A stretch of 61,088 nucleotides of DNA, taken from contig PFGG01000035.1 of the NCBI GenBank assembly GCA_002783405.1, positions 258,940 to 320,027 of the forward strand, read 5' to 3'. The position numbers and the translations under genes were made by a program. This document shows, piece by piece, positions 60,851 to 61,088 of the stretch. Each line of letters opens with the position of its first letter. Positions within the stretch are counted from its first letter, which is position 1. The notes beneath the pieces are model-generated. The model had not been told where the DNA came from. It ran no database searches and was given only the letters and a program-made list of their open reading frames with translations. The DNA is from a bacterium (Candidatus Blackallbacteria) CG13_big_fil_rev_8_21_14_2_50_49_14 (lineage in GTDB: Bacteria > Cyanobacteriota > Sericytochromatia > UBA7694).

Positions 60851-61088
60851 CACACACGACACTTAAACACAGACTGTTCAGGGCGATTGGAGCGGGAAAC
60901 ATGTTTGCATTGAGAACACTTTTGCGAGGTATAACGGGGGTCAACAAAAACAACACTGACTCCCGCAGCCTGCGCCTTATACTCAACAAACGTCTGTAAT
61001 TGGGCAAAGCTCCATTTGTGCAGCCGCTTACGCTGAGCTTTTTTCAGTTTGGTTTTACCCCGAATATCTGTCAGATTTTCAAACACCA
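60727..61088 (-). CDS. tnpB: TnpB RNA-guided endonuclease, C-terminal part
   Basis: About 120 residues visible, open at the window edge. The zinc ribbon CSQCKHV...CRVC and the last RuvC motif ADHNAAINI (catalytic Asp) are intact, preceded by YKAQAAGVSVVFVDPRYTSQKCS, the usual RuvC-II to zinc-finger passage. Ends IQGNISFG. Ancestor-type relative of Cas12 nucleases that cuts DNA matching its omega-RNA guide. Confidence 0.88.
   Translation of the reverse strand, partial: VFENLTDIRGKTKLKKAQRKRLHKWSFAQLQTFVEYKAQAAGVSVVFVDPRYTSQKCSQCKHVSRSNRPEQSVFKCRVCKFTCHADHNAAINIRANYLQFKGLSVNQPIVAIQGNISFG

Larger units (their letters stand above)
60692..61088 (-). mobile_element. IS200/IS605-type TnpB element, right end and part of tnpB
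   Basis: Contains the 3' part of tnpB and an end with the short palindrome CTGGCCT-AA-AGGCCAG (60702-60717), the ssDNA hairpin typical of IS200/IS605 right ends, ending about GGTCGTTGAC on the minus strand. The left end is outside the window. It interrupts vapC. Confidence 0.75.

Overview
The window is a bacterial chromosome segment of ordinary housekeeping character that contains a probable replication origin. An outer membrane is suggested by a C-terminal beta-barrel-like protein ending in Phe, lipoproteins with lipoboxes and PlsC. SepF, a ComFB-domain protein, Cys-free (type B) L31 and GatC together with Gram-negative envelope genes fit a non-photosynthetic relative of Cyanobacteria (Melainabacteria / Sericytochromatia / Blackallbacteria-like). 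This placement is inference from gene content only; no photosynthesis gene is present.

Layout. 1-2.9 kb (+): end of an outer-membrane-like protein, a Cas4/AddB-like nuclease and glycyl-tRNA synthetase. 2.9-13.3 kb is mostly minus strand: plsC, sepF, rpmE2, a glycosyltransferase, a patatin lipase, a TPR protein, rpmF-yceD, a phospholipase D, a DUF4438 protein and gatC, with a Bax-inhibitor-like protein and MoxR on plus. 13.4-14.54 kb is a 1.1-kb non-coding origin-like region with many paired DnaA boxes, an AT-rich stretch and a dense GATC island. 14.5-19.6 kb (+) is a tight replication/repair run: dnaN, recF, dciA-like, an HDOD gene and cca. dnaA itself is not here. Genes diverge from the origin on both sides.

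19.6-28.7 kb is mostly minus: phosphohexomutase, ileS, a ComFB protein with a partner, two universal stress proteins and an AarF/UbiB kinase, with hup (HU) on plus. 28.8-35 kb: a large TPR protein, a lamin-tail-like protein, an AspT-type transporter coupled to a Popeye-like cyclic-nucleotide-domain membrane protein, and a MATE exporter. 35-40.9 kb: a CHAD plus polyphosphate:AMP phosphotransferase operon, a GH13 amylase, a CheY-like receiver, a CIRCE-controlled pair of Hsp20 genes and queF. 40.9-48.5 kb: an esterase with a glycogen-binding-like domain, a run of uncharacterised envelope proteins, a small cytochrome c, a Cache-type membrane protein and a Pro-rich lipoprotein.

49-59 kb: a 25-codon leader-like ORF with three stem-loops in front of an ABC exporter, a metallopeptidase/VWA operon, a 762-residue beta-propeller/cNMP fusion protein and the tldD-tldE protease pair. 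59.2-61.1 kb is a small mobile island: an IS5-family element with a frameshifted transposase next to a TnpB (IS200/IS605-type) element inserted in a vapC toxin gene.

No rRNA, tRNA or CRISPR array was recognised. The most unusual structures are the origin (DnaA boxes paired at an 11-bp step, with 25 GATC sites in about 860 bp), the leader-peptide-like region before the ABC exporter, and several uncharacterised domain fusions and coupled gene pairs.
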